The notes beneath the pieces were generated by a model that worked only from the letters and a program-made list of their open reading frames with translations, searched no databases and was not told where the DNA came from. Of a stretch of DNA of 13,488 nt, positions 6,132 through 13,488 are shown one piece after another; the first letter of the stretch is position 1, and every line of letters starts with the position of its first letter. A program made the translations under genes and the position numbers. Source of the stretch: an uncultured Lachnospiraceae bacterium (GTDB taxonomy: Bacteria > Bacillota > Clostridia > Lachnospirales > Lachnospiraceae); the NCBI GenBank assembly GCA_910578555.1, contig CAJTPS010000042.1:1-13488 (forward strand), read 5' to 3'.

Positions 6132-8552
6132 ATGAATACAGCATTATCATGGATCAAAGCATACGTGCCGGATCTTACGTGCACGGATCAGGAATATATG
6201 GACGCAATGACGCTGTCCGGGACCAAAGTGGAAGGATACAGCAGATTAGACAGGAATCTGGAGAAAATCGTAGTCGGACAGATTGAGAAGATCGAGAGAC
6301 ATCCGGATGCCGATAAGCTGATCGTCTGTCAGGTTAATATCGGCTCTGAGGTGATTCAGATCGTGACCGGTGCGCCCAATGTAAAAGAGGGAGATAAAGT
6401 ACCTGTTGTCTTAGACGGCGGTAAAGTGGCGGGTGGACACGACGGCGGTCCGCTGCCGGAGGAGGGTATCGCGATCAAGGCCGGGAAGCTGCGGGGCGTG
6501 CCGTCAAACGGCATGATGTGTTCGATTGAGGAACTCGGTTCCGACAGAAATATGTATCCGGAAGCACCGGAAATGGGTATCTATATTTTTAAAGAAGACG
6601 TGGAGGTCGGTTCCGATGCCGTGGAAGCGTTAGGGCTTAGAGATACGGTGTTCGAGTATGAAGTGACGTCTAACCGTGTAGATTGCTACAGTGTGATCGG
6701 TATCGCCAGAGAGGCGGCCGCAACCTTCCGTAAGCCGTTCTATCCGCCTGTGGTTCAGGTCAGAGAGAACGGAGAAAAAGTGGAAGACTATGTTTCCGTG
6801 GAAGTACAGGACAAAGAACTGTGTCCCAGATACTGTGCGAGAGTATGCACAAATATCAAAATCGGTCCTTCACCGAAATGGATGCAGAGACGTCTGGCGG
6901 CAAGCGGCATCCGTCCGATCAATAATCTGGTAGATATTACCAATTATGTAATGGAGGAGTACGGTCAGCCCATGCACGCGTTTGATCTGGATACCATTGC
7001 AGGACATAAGATCATTGTGCGCCGTGCCAAAGACGGCGATGTGTTCCGCACGCTGGACGGGCAGGACAGAAATCTGGATTCAGATGTGCTGATGATCTGC
7101 GACGCGGAGAAAGAAGTGGGCATCGCGGGTATCATGGGCGGTGAAAATTCCATGATCACGGATGAAGTGAAGACGGTACTGTTCGAGGCGGCAACCTTTA
7201 ACGGCGCCAATATCCGTAAGTCGGCCAAACGGATCGGACTGCGGACGGATGCATCCGGCAAATTCGAGAAAGGGCTTGACCCTTACAATGCAGAGGCGGC
7301 AGTCAACAGAGCCTGCCAGCTGATCGAAGAGCTTGGCTGCGGGGAAGTGGTCAGCGGTATCGTGGATGTGCACGGCGATATGAAAGAAAAGGTAGTGCTT
7401 CCTTTCGAGCCGGAACAATATAATAAACTGCTGGGTACGGATGTATCAAAAGAAGAGATGCTGGATATCTTTAAAATGATAGAGGTGGATTACGATCCGG
7501 CCGTAAATGAACTGACTATTCCCACGTTCCGTCAGGATCTGCTGCGGCAGTGTGATATCGCGGAGGAAGTGGCGCGTTTCTACGGCTATGACAAAATACC
7601 CACCACGCTTCCAACTGGCGAGGCTACTACGGGCAAACTGCCGTTTAAGCTCCGCATCGAGCAGAAGGCAAGAGATATCGCCGAGTACTGTGGTTTCTCA
7701 CAGGGCATGTGTTACTCTTTCGAGAGTCCGAAAGTGTTCGACAAGCTGCTTCTGGATGCAGATGATCCGGCAAGACGGGCGATTACCATATCCAATCCGC
7801 TGGGCGAAGATTTCTCTATTATGAGAACGGTTTCCCTGAACGGCATGCTGACCAGTCTGGCGACCAATTATAACAGAAGAAATAAGGATGTGCGCCTCTA
7901 TGAGCTGGGCAATATTTATGTGCCGAAGGCGCTGCCGCTGACGGAACTGCCTGATGAGAGAATGCAGTTTACGCTCGGGATGTACGGCGACTGTGATTTC
8001 TTTACGATGAAGGGCGTGATTGAAGAGTTCTTTGACAGCATCGGCATCAGAGGAAAGATCACATACGATCCTGATGCTGGCAGAAATTTCCTTCATCCCG
8101 GGAGACAGGCCAACATTATTTATGACGGAAAAGTGCTGGGCTATCTGGGTGAAGTACATCCGGAGGTGTGCGACAACTATGATATGAAGACCAGGGCTTA
8201 TGTGGCTGTGCTTGATATGCCGGAAGTGATACCCTATGCAACTTTTGACCGGAAATACGAAGGAATCGCCAAATATCCGGCGGTGTCCAGAGACATCAGC
8301 ATGGTGGTGCCGAAGGAGATCATGGCAGGACAGATTGAGGCAGTGATTGCACAGCGGGGCGGTAAGATTCTGGAAGACTATCAGCTGTTCGATATCTATG
8401 AGGGTGACCAGATCAGGGAAGGATTCAAGTCGGTGGCTTACTCTATCACATTCCGGGCGAAAGACAGGACACTGGAGGAGGCGGATGTGACGGCAGCCAT
8501 GAAGAAGATCCTGAACGGACTGGAAGGCATGGGGATCGAGCTTAGAAGCTAA
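6132..8552 (+). CDS. pheT: Phenylalanyl-tRNA synthetase beta subunit
   Basis: This is an 806-residue protein of normal length starting MNTALSWIKAYVPDLTC. The ATG at 6132 follows AAAGGAG (6118-6124). A TTG seven codons earlier overlaps that site and was rejected. Domain order is complete: an EMAP/OB-type tRNA-binding domain (~residues 40-155, with 'HPDADKLIVCQVNIG' and 'QIVTGAPNV'), the B3/B4 editing region (~205-390, with 'VTSNRVDCYSVIGIAREAAA' and 'NNLVDITNYVMEEYGQPMHA'), the B5 domain (~400-475), a catalytic-like core lacking class II active residues, and a C-terminal anticodon-binding FDX-ACB domain (~712-805, with 'KYPAVSRDISMVVP'). It pairs with PheS, hydrolyses mischarged Tyr-tRNA-Phe and binds the anticodon. 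It is co-transcribed with pheS under the T-box. Confidence 0.98.
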   Translation: MNTALSWIKAYVPDLTCTDQEYMDAMTLSGTKVEGYSRLDRNLEKIVVGQIEKIERHPDADKLIVCQVNIGSEVIQIVTGAPNVKEGDKVPVVLDGGKVAGGHDGGPLPEEGIAIKAGKLRGVPSNGMMCSIEELGSDRNMYPEAPEMGIYIFKEDVEVGSDAVEALGLRDTVFEYEVTSNRVDCYSVIGIAREAAATFRKPFYPPVVQVRENGEKVEDYVSVEVQDKELCPRYCARVCTNIKIGPSPKWMQRRLAASGIRPINNLVDITNYVMEEYGQPMHAFDLDTIAGHKIIVRRAKDGDVFRTLDGQDRNLDSDVLMICDAEKEVGIAGIMGGENSMITDEVKTVLFEAATFNGANIRKSAKRIGLRTDASGKFEKGLDPYNAEAAVNRACQLIEELGCGEVVSGIVDVHGDMKEKVVLPFEPEQYNKLLGTDVSKEEMLDIFKMIEVDYDPAVNELTIPTFRQDLLRQCDIAEEVARFYGYDKIPTTLPTGEATTGKLPFKLRIEQKARDIAEYCGFSQGMCYSFESPKVFDKLLLDADDPARRAITISNPLGEDFSIMRTVSLNGMLTSLATNYNRRNKDVRLYELGNIYVPKALPLTELPDERMQFTLGMYGDCDFFTMKGVIEEFFDSIGIRGKITYDPDAGRNFLHPGRQANIIYDGKVLGYLGEVHPEVCDNYDMKTRAYVAVLDMPEVIPYATFDRKYEGIAKYPAVSRDISMVVPKEIMAGQIEAVIAQRGGKILEDYQLFDIYEGDQIREGFKSVAYSITFRAKDRTLEEADVTAAMKKILNGLEGMGIELRS

Positions 8553-8623
8553 AGAACCGGATCGCAACGAATATAATGATAGTGGCAGGAAGGTGTATGA
8601 TTGAAGAATCACACGGATGTGCT

Positions 8624-8668
8624 GATTTCACAATCGCGGGTTTGTGTCGGAGCAGCAAACTCGAAATC
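8624..8668. repeat. Structured intergenic element after pheT
   Basis: The 203-bp gap between pheT and the aminopeptidase gene (8553-8755) contains a compound inverted repeat. The outer arms are GATTTC (8624-8629) and GAAATC (8663-8668). The inner arms are GGGTTTG (8638-8644) and CAAACTC (8656-8662), seven pairs with one G-U, around an 11-nt loop. The 3' arms are contiguous while the 5' arms are separated by an 8-nt bulge that holds the first copy of AATCGCGG. A second AATCGCGG copy follows at about 8665. There is no T-run, so it is not a standard terminator. It could be a dispersed intergenic repeat or an untranslated RNA structure. Its function is unknown. Confidence 0.4.
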
Positions 8669-8694
8669 GCGGAGCCGGATTTCAAAGCCGGTTC

Positions 8695-8723
8695 TTGTGT
8701 CAGGAAGTATTCCTTCGGATAAT
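8695..8723 (+). promoter_or_regulatory. Candidate sigma-A promoter for the M18 aminopeptidase gene
   Basis: TTGTGT (8695-8700) and GATAAT (8718-8723) are separated by 17 bases, 33 bases before the aminopeptidase start. Two small hairpins overlap it (AGGAA/TTCCT and CGGA/TCCG). The match is partial, so this is tentative. Confidence 0.4.
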
Positions 8724-8755
8724 TCCGCAAATAATGCTCCGGTATGGAGGGAAAT

Positions 8756-10189
8756 ATGGAACACAAGAATACATGGGAAACCTATAATGCAAAACAGTTG
8801 AAGGAAGTGGATACATTTGCCCGGGAGTATATGGATTTTCTTGACAACGGGAAGACAGAGCGGGAGTGTATCGATCAGATCGTAAATACGATCGAGCAGG
8901 CGGGCTATCAGGAGCTGGAGACGCTTGTGAAATCCGGCAGGGAATTGAAGACCGGAGATAAAGTTTATTCCGTATGGATGAATAAATCCATCGCTATGTT
9001 CCGCATCGGCAAGGAGAAAATGACGGAGGGAATTAATATCCTGGGCGCGCATATCGATTCTCCGCGTCTTGATATCAAGCAGAATCCGCTTTATGAAGAC
9101 GGCGGTTTCGCTTATCTGGACACCCATTATTACGGCGGTGTGAAGAAATATCAGTGGGTGACGATTCCGCTTGCCATACACGGTGTGGTGGTCAAGAAGG
9201 ACGGTACTACGGTGGAGATCAATGTGGGAGAGAACGAGGATGATCCGGTATTCTTCGTGTCCGATCTGCTGATTCATCTGGCGCAGGAGCAGATGGAGAA
9301 GAAGGCAAATAAAGTTATTGAGGGGGAAGCGCTGGATATTATTATCGGCAATAAACCGCTTATCATTGATAACAAAGATAAGGATTCCAGCCATAAAGAT
9401 GAGGAAGAGAAATCTGCCGATAAAGATGCGGTAAAAAAGGGTATTCTTGAGATTTTACAAAAATCCTATGACATGGAGGAAGAGGACTTTATCTCCGCGG
9501 AGCTGGAGGTGGTTCCGGTCGGCAGAGCAAGGGAGGCGGGCTTCGACAGAAGCATGATCCTGGCTTACGGGCAGGATGACAGAGTGTGCGCGTTCTCTTC
9601 CCTGAAAGCTATGCTGGAGGTGGAGCACAGTGACCGTACCGCCTGCTGCATTCTGGTGGATAAGGAGGAGATCGGCAGCGTCGGCGCAACCGGCATGCAG
9701 TCTAAATTTTTTGAAAACGCGGTTGCTGAGGTCATGAACCTGACCGGAGAGTACAGTGAGTTGAATCTGCGCAGGTGTTTATCCAGATCCTGTATGCTTT
9801 CCTCGGATGTGAGCAGCGCCTTTGACCCTACTTACGCAGCCAGCTTTGACAAGAAAAATGTGGCTTATCTGGGCTGCGGCATGGTGTTTAACAAATTTAC
9901 GGGCGCAAGAGGCAAGTCCGGTTCCAATGACGCGAACGCGGAGTATCTGGGACATATCCGGGCGATTTTTGAGAAGGAAAAAGTGAACTTCCAGACGGCG
10001 GAGCTTGGTAAAGTTGATCTGGGCGGCGGCGGCACGATCGCATATATTCTGGCACTTTACGGTATGAACGTGATCGACAGCGGCGTGGCGGTTCTCAATA
10101 TGCATGCGCCGTGGGAGGCAACCAGCAAGGCGGATGTCTATGAGACGAAGCGGGGATATGTGGCTTTCCTCAAACACGCCAGCCTATAA
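8756..10189 (+). CDS. M18-family zinc aminopeptidase
   Basis: This is a 477-residue cytoplasmic metallo-aminopeptidase of the M18 (aspartyl aminopeptidase/aminopeptidase I) family, which removes N-terminal residues, often acidic, from peptides. The ATG at 8756 follows GGAGGG (8746-8751). The in-frame ATG at 8744 overlaps that site. Metal-ligand motifs visible are 'GAHIDSPRLD' with H99 and D101, 'GQDDRVCAFSSL' (D274/D275), 'DKEEIGSVGATGM' (E304/E305), 'SSDVSSAFDPTY' (D351) and 'NMHAPWE' (H450). The family-like segments 'YYGGVKKYQWVTIPLAIHG' and 'FNKFTGARGKSGSNDANAEY' are also present. A very charged segment rich in K, D and E at ~205-228 lies in the dimerisation/lid region and looks like a flexible loop. 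Exact substrate preference cannot be told. It may have its own promoter in the preceding gap. queA starts 89 bp downstream. Confidence 0.95.
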   Translation: MEHKNTWETYNAKQLKEVDTFAREYMDFLDNGKTERECIDQIVNTIEQAGYQELETLVKSGRELKTGDKVYSVWMNKSIAMFRIGKEKMTEGINILGAHIDSPRLDIKQNPLYEDGGFAYLDTHYYGGVKKYQWVTIPLAIHGVVVKKDGTTVEINVGENEDDPVFFVSDLLIHLAQEQMEKKANKVIEGEALDIIIGNKPLIIDNKDKDSSHKDEEEKSADKDAVKKGILEILQKSYDMEEEDFISAELEVVPVGRAREAGFDRSMILAYGQDDRVCAFSSLKAMLEVEHSDRTACCILVDKEEIGSVGATGMQSKFFENAVAEVMNLTGEYSELNLRRCLSRSCMLSSDVSSAFDPTYAASFDKKNVAYLGCGMVFNKFTGARGKSGSNDANAEYLGHIRAIFEKEKVNFQTAELGKVDLGGGGTIAYILALYGMNVIDSGVAVLNMHAPWEATSKADVYETKRGYVAFLKHASL

Positions 10190-10278
10190 ACCTTCGGTAA
10201 GTACGGCAGCACATCAGAACAGGGCAGCCTGCAGTGAGAGACGGTGCGGGAAGGCATACGTTAAGACAGGGTATGGAT

Positions 10279-11337
10279 ATGGAAACAATGAATAAATCAG
10301 ATTTTTATTTTGACTTGCCGCAGGAACTGATCGCGCAGGACCCGCTGGAGGATCGTTCGGATTCCCGGCTGCTTATGATGGATAAGACGAGCGGCAAAAC
10401 AGAACATCATATTTTTAAGGATATTATTGACTATTTAAGACCGGGCGACTGCCTGGTCTTAAATAACACCAAGGTGCTTCCGGCGAGACTTATGGGTGTG
10501 AAAGAGGATACCGGCGCGGCGATAGAAGTTCTGCTTTTAAAAAGAAGAGAGAACGACGTCTGGGAAACACTGGTAAAACCGGGTAAAAAGGCAAGACCGG
10601 GCGCGAAAATTATGTTTGGTGACGGCTGCCTGCGGGGGGAAGTGCTGGAAGTGGCGGAAGAAGGAAACCGCCTGATCCGTTTTGCATATGAAGGGATATT
10701 TGAGGAGATTCTGGACCGGCTCGGAGAGATGCCTCTTCCGCCTTACATAACACATAAATTACAGGATAAGAACCGCTATCAGACAGTCTATGCGAAATAT
10801 GAGGGGTCTGCGGCGGCGCCTACTGCCGGTCTGCATTTTACGCAAGAACTGCTCAGGCAGATCGAAGACAAAGGCGTGGAGACTGCTTACGTGACGCTGC
10901 ATGTCGGGCTTGGCACATTTCGTCCGGTCAAAGCGGATAATATTCTGGAACACCATATGCATTCCGAGTACTATCAGGTGACCGGAGAAGCGGCAGAGAA
11001 GATCAATCGTGCCAGGGCGGGCGGACATCGTGTGATCTGTGTGGGCACCACAAGCTGCCGCACGGTCGAGAGCGCGGCAAAGCCGGATGGTACGTTGGAA
11101 GCATGCTGCGGTAACACGGAAATATTCATCTATCCCGGCTATCAGTTCAAAGTACTGGACTGCCTGATCACGAACTTTCATCTGCCGGAATCTACCCTTG
11201 TGATGCTGGTTTCTGCGCTGGCGGGCAGGGAGCATATGCTTGCTGCCTATGAAGAGGCGATCAGGGAACGGTACCGGTTCTTTAGTTTCGGGGACGCGAT
11301 GTTTATTACAGATTCCTTTACAAAGGATTCCAAATAA
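10279..11337 (+). CDS. queA: S-adenosylmethionine:tRNA ribosyltransferase-isomerase
   Basis: This is a 352-residue protein. QueA moves the ribosyl part of S-adenosylmethionine onto preQ1 in tRNA, giving epoxyqueuosine at wobble position 34 of GUN-anticodon tRNAs (Tyr, His, Asn, Asp). Family motifs seen are 'SDFYFDLPQELIAQDPLEDR' near the start, 'GDCLVLNNTKVLPARLMG', 'GSAAAPTAGLHFT', 'TLHVGLGTFRPV', 'VGTTSCRTVES', 'FIYPGYQFKVLDCLITNFHL' followed by 'PESTLVMLVSALAG', and 'RYRFFSFGDAMFI' near the C-terminus. The ATG at 10279 was chosen because GACAGGG (10265-10271) lies seven bases before it. The ATG at 10288 (MNKSDF) is the alternative closer to homologues, and a GTG at 10234 is unlikely. Queuosine genes for preQ1 synthesis are not in the window, so the precursor may be made elsewhere or salvaged. 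Confidence 0.96.
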   Translation: METMNKSDFYFDLPQELIAQDPLEDRSDSRLLMMDKTSGKTEHHIFKDIIDYLRPGDCLVLNNTKVLPARLMGVKEDTGAAIEVLLLKRRENDVWETLVKPGKKARPGAKIMFGDGCLRGEVLEVAEEGNRLIRFAYEGIFEEILDRLGEMPLPPYITHKLQDKNRYQTVYAKYEGSAAAPTAGLHFTQELLRQIEDKGVETAYVTLHVGLGTFRPVKADNILEHHMHSEYYQVTGEAAEKINRARAGGHRVICVGTTSCRTVESAAKPDGTLEACCGNTEIFIYPGYQFKVLDCLITNFHLPESTLVMLVSALAGREHMLAAYEEAIRERYRFFSFGDAMFITDSFTKDSK

Positions 11338-11453
11338 GGTAAGATGAGATTATAAATCGTTGTACAGCCACCGGGGGATACAGTCGTTTGTTTGCGCAGT
11401 ATGTGGCTTGAACAGTTATCTAATTGAATACACAGGAGGAAGAGAAGGGGAAT

Positions 11454-11807
11454 ATGGAGGAACGCAGAAGAAACAGACGTATGGAGTTGTCCGCGAAATT
11501 ATTAATCAAGCGCATGGACAAAAGCGAATTCGGTGAGGAAATCAACGAAGAGGTAAACATAGAGATCACAGACGTGTCCAAGACGGGAGTAGGCTTTTTG
11601 TGTGATGCCGGGCTCGAAGTGGGTGCGGTATATGAGTCTTTTCTGACGATATGGACGAAGGAAGTACTGCATTGTTTTCTGGAGATTGTACGTGTCGATC
11701 CCGGAGAAAACGGTATGTATATTTACGGCGCAATATTTATCGGCATGACGGAAATCGACGCAAGCAGAATCGAGACATACAGTACGATAGAAGATATGGA
11801 AACATGA
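11454..11807 (+). CDS. PilZ-domain protein (probable c-di-GMP binder)
   Basis: This is a 117-residue protein starting MEERRRNRRMELSAKLLIKR. PilZ signature elements are present in the right order: R4-R5-R6-N-R8-R9 supplies the RxxxR motif, and D40-V-S-K-T-G45 supplies the (D/N)xSxxG motif followed by 'VGF'. The rest has the beta-barrel pattern, ending 'YGAIFIGMTEIDASRIETY'. Both c-di-GMP contact motifs are intact, so binding is expected but untested. It is a stand-alone PilZ domain with no fused output domain. The ATG at 11454 has AAGGGG three bases before it and AGGAGG fourteen bases before it, so the start is not certain. A frame-compatible TTG at 11424 is less likely. The VanZ-like gene begins 20 bp after its stop, so the two may form a unit. 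The 116-bp gap before it shows no clear promoter or terminator. Confidence 0.82.
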   Translation: MEERRRNRRMELSAKLLIKRMDKSEFGEEINEEVNIEITDVSKTGVGFLCDAGLEVGAVYESFLTIWTKEVLHCFLEIVRVDPGENGMYIYGAIFIGMTEIDASRIETYSTIEDMET

Positions 11808-11827
11808 CATAAGGAAAGCGTATTGGA

Positions 11828-12325
11828 ATGAAACAGGGAAAACATACAAATCTGTGGCTGGAGATTATCGTAATTGCAGCGTCGATAATGGGTCTTATGC
11901 TGCTCTTATATTTTGTAATGATCGTATCGTTTCAGAACGGGGCACAGTCCACGAATGTGACGATGAGAGTGGCGGAGCAGATCGCTGTCAGTATTTTTGA
12001 TAATCCGACGCAGGAGCAGACAGAGGCTGTCAGCCTGATGATCCGCTATGGCGCCCATATCGGTCTGTTCTTTATCGTCGGACTTGTTATGGCGTTTGTC
12101 AGTATGGTACTCTTCCGGAGATACTTCCGGATTATCGGTGTGCTGGGAGCAGGATTTGTCTGTTACGTGCTGGCGTATTATACGGAATATTATAAACAAT
12201 ATATAGACGGAAGACATTTTCAGATGTCTGACGTAGCGCTTAACTGGTATGGGAGTCTGGCGGGAATCATCTGTATGGTCGGATCCTATTTTCTCAATCG
12301 GCTGCTTGTGAAACTGTCTTCATAA
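11828..12325 (+). CDS. VanZ-like family membrane protein
   Basis: This is a 165-residue protein with four predicted membrane segments: ~12-32, ~70-92, ~98-115 and ~143-160. The VanZ-like fold is indicated by 'SFQNGAQST' after the first segment, 'RYGAHIGLFFIVGLVMA', and the conserved acidic and aromatic stretch 'YYTEYYKQYIDGRHFQMSDV' followed by 'NWYGSLAGI'. These match the family pattern of K/R-x-x-H-F..., E-x-x-Q-x-F-x-x-G-R-x-x-x-x-x-D-x-x-x-N-x-x-G. VanZ gives low-level teicoplanin resistance in enterococci, but most family members have unknown roles, so no resistance function is claimed. AAGGAAAG at 11811-11818 serves as ribosome binding site. Its stop is only 5 bp from the stop of the convergent prephenate dehydrogenase gene, and no terminator is seen between them. 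Confidence 0.85.
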   Translation: MKQGKHTNLWLEIIVIAASIMGLMLLLYFVMIVSFQNGAQSTNVTMRVAEQIAVSIFDNPTQEQTEAVSLMIRYGAHIGLFFIVGLVMAFVSMVLFRRYFRIIGVLGAGFVCYVLAYYTEYYKQYIDGRHFQMSDVALNWYGSLAGIICMVGSYFLNRLLVKLSS

Positions 12326-12330
12326 GCGGC

Positions 12331-13431
12331 CTATTTTTGTGTATGAATCTTATATCCGTGTCCGGTCATGACCTGTACAGCCTGCGCGATGGCGTTTCTG
12401 TCATAGAATTCAATACGGAGTGCGCCCTCGGCAAGTTCGCGGTTGTGGTTGATACCGATATTCTTGATGCTCACATCGTGCATGGCCAGCAGTGAGGCAA
12501 TGGCGGCGATGGCTCCGGGTTTATCCGCAATATCCACCGTAATGACATATTCCGCCTGAATGGGACCGCTGGAAGTGTTGATGAACGAATCCCTGTAAGC
12601 TCTTGCGGTATCAAAGAAGTCGTAAATTGTATCTGAAGCGCGATTATCAATACGGCCCGATATTTCGGTGAGATACTGAATGTACTGCTTCAGAAGTTTT
12701 GATATATTTTCCGTGTTTGTCAGACAAATCTGCTGCCACATCGCAGGTGAGGAGGAGGCGATTCTTGTGATGTCTTTGAATCCGCCCGCAGCGATCATCT
12801 TCATGGTGCCTTCTTCGGAGTCGCAGCTTCTGACCAGGTTGACTAAAGACGATGCGATCACGTGCGGAAGATGCGAGATGGCGGCGGTGACATAGTCATG
12901 TTCTTCGTAACTTAATATAAGCGGGATTGCGCCCATGGCTGATACAAGGTTCCTGTATCCGGAAAGTTTCTCCTGAGACACGGCATCGGAGGGCGTCAGA
13001 ATATAATAAGCGTTTTCCAGAAGAGAAGCTTTGGAATTCTGATAGCCGAAGCGTTCTGAACCGGTCATGGGGTGTCCGCCTATAAACTGGTCCTGTAATC
13101 CTAATGCTGCAATCTGCCGGTGGATGCCGGTCTTGACACTGCCCACGTCGGTCAGAACCGTTTCAGGTGACAAATATTTCTTCAGAATGAGAAGATTTTC
13201 ATCATTATGAGAGACGGGCGCGCATAGAAATAGATAATCGCAGTCGCCGAAACCGGCATCGATTGCCGGACGGATCGTATCGATCACATGCTCTTTCTGC
13301 GCAAGAAGCAGAGAAGCTTCATTAACGTCATAAGCGATTATGTGTGCTTCTGGATAGGCGAGGCGGACCGCTTTTGCGATGGAGCCGCCGATCAGCCCGA
13401 GTCCGATAAAGCCGCAAGTAAGAGTGTTCAT
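12331..13431 (-). CDS. tyrA: Prephenate dehydrogenase with C-terminal ACT domain
   Basis: This is a 366-residue cytoplasmic enzyme of tyrosine synthesis that oxidatively decarboxylates prephenate to 4-hydroxyphenylpyruvate with NAD(P)+. The Rossmann nucleotide site is at the N-terminus: 'GFIGLGLIGGSIAKA', with G10, G12, G15 and G16. 'TDVGSVK' (S98), 'FIGGHPMTGSERFGY' (H120) and 'AAISHLPHVIASSL' (H187, H190) are substrate-site motifs of the TyrA family. Residues ~294-366 form an ACT domain ('YVITVDIADKPGAIAAIASLL'), which in this family is the likely site of feedback control by tyrosine. The start at 13431 was chosen because GGAG (13441-13438) lies six bases before MNTLTCGFIG. The frame runs open 11 codons further upstream. 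No chorismate mutase domain is fused. It probably belongs to an operon entering from the right edge. Confidence 0.96.
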   Translation of the reverse strand: MNTLTCGFIGLGLIGGSIAKAVRLAYPEAHIIAYDVNEASLLLAQKEHVIDTIRPAIDAGFGDCDYLFLCAPVSHNDENLLILKKYLSPETVLTDVGSVKTGIHRQIAALGLQDQFIGGHPMTGSERFGYQNSKASLLENAYYILTPSDAVSQEKLSGYRNLVSAMGAIPLILSYEEHDYVTAAISHLPHVIASSLVNLVRSCDSEEGTMKMIAAGGFKDITRIASSSPAMWQQICLTNTENISKLLKQYIQYLTEISGRIDNRASDTIYDFFDTARAYRDSFINTSSGPIQAEYVITVDIADKPGAIAAIASLLAMHDVSIKNIGINHNRELAEGALRIEFYDRNAIAQAVQVMTGHGYKIHTQK

Positions 13432-13453
13432 ATTAATCTCCATTCCGGAGCGT

Positions 13454-13488
13454 TTACGCGACAAGTGGCATGACTTTGCTAACGCAAA
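13454..13488 (-). CDS. Last codons of an upstream minus-strand gene, possibly aroA
   Basis: A minus-strand frame entering from the edge reads CVSKVMPLVA and stops with TAA at 13456-13454, 22 bp before the tyrA start. The pattern C-V-x-K-x-x-P resembles the extreme C-terminus of EPSP synthase (AroA), which often sits before tyrA in Clostridia. Ten residues are too few to be sure. Another gene, or a chance frame, is possible. Confidence 0.35.
   Translation of the reverse strand, partial: CVSKVMPLVA

Noticed and set aside
7698..9394. Long minus-strand open frames opposite pheT and the M18 gene (304 and 261 codons)
   Set aside because: They are antisense to clearly coding, domain-complete genes and show no family motifs. 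They are typical shadows in GC-containing coding DNA.
11828..12325. VanZ-like gene as an antibiotic resistance determinant
   Set aside because: There is no vanHAX-type neighbourhood, and most members of this family are not linked to glycopeptide resistance.
1..13488. CRISPR array, tRNA or rRNA genes
   Set aside because: No regularly spaced repeats, tRNA cloverleaf with TTCRANY or conserved rRNA segments were seen on either strand.

Overview
The window looks like a chromosomal segment of a low-to-mid GC Gram-positive anaerobe of the class Clostridia, most likely Lachnospiraceae. The reasons are a T-box leader in front of pheS-pheT, a Gram-positive type PheS with a four-cysteine cluster, a SpoIID-type protein (endospore-former lineage), Shine-Dalgarno sites of the GGAGG type, and a prephenate dehydrogenase with a C-terminal ACT domain. 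The family-level placement is inference.

Layout from left to right. Positions 1-211 (minus) hold the start of an IS30-type transposase cut by the window edge, and its upstream end runs to somewhere around 300-360. Directly next to it is a near-consensus sigma-A promoter (385-413) driving a structured RNA of about 180 nt (about 420-605) that best fits 6S RNA, followed by an intrinsic terminator (617-655). Then come a long membrane-anchored SpoIID/LytB-domain protein (780-3080) and a YihY/BrkB-type membrane protein (3150-4007). A sigma-A promoter embedded in the last codons of the YihY gene starts a phenylalanine T-box leader (about 4017-4384), which controls pheS (5086-6105) and pheT (6132-8552).

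The most unusual part lies between the T-box terminator and the pheS ribosome binding site. A 640-bp AT-rich segment (4423-5062) is bounded by imperfect 29-bp terminal inverted repeats and flanked by identical 6-bp direct repeats (TACAAA). It carries one gene, a DUF3788-family protein. It has the structure of a non-autonomous, transposon-like cassette with one cargo gene and no transposase. It has landed so that the cargo lies downstream of a tRNA-sensing riboswitch.

Downstream of pheT is a 203-bp spacer with a structured element and a candidate promoter. It is followed by an M18 aminopeptidase (8756-10189), queA for queuosine synthesis (10279-11337), a small PilZ-domain protein (11454-11807) and a VanZ-like membrane protein (11828-12325), all on the plus strand. 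A prephenate dehydrogenase gene (12331-13431, minus) converges on the VanZ-like gene with only 5 bp between stops. Just upstream of it are the last codons of another minus-strand gene, possibly EPSP synthase, suggesting an aromatic amino acid operon entering from the right. Phenylalanyl-tRNA charging and tyrosine synthesis are thus near neighbours, but they lie on opposite strands and nothing in the sequence shows that they are co-regulated.
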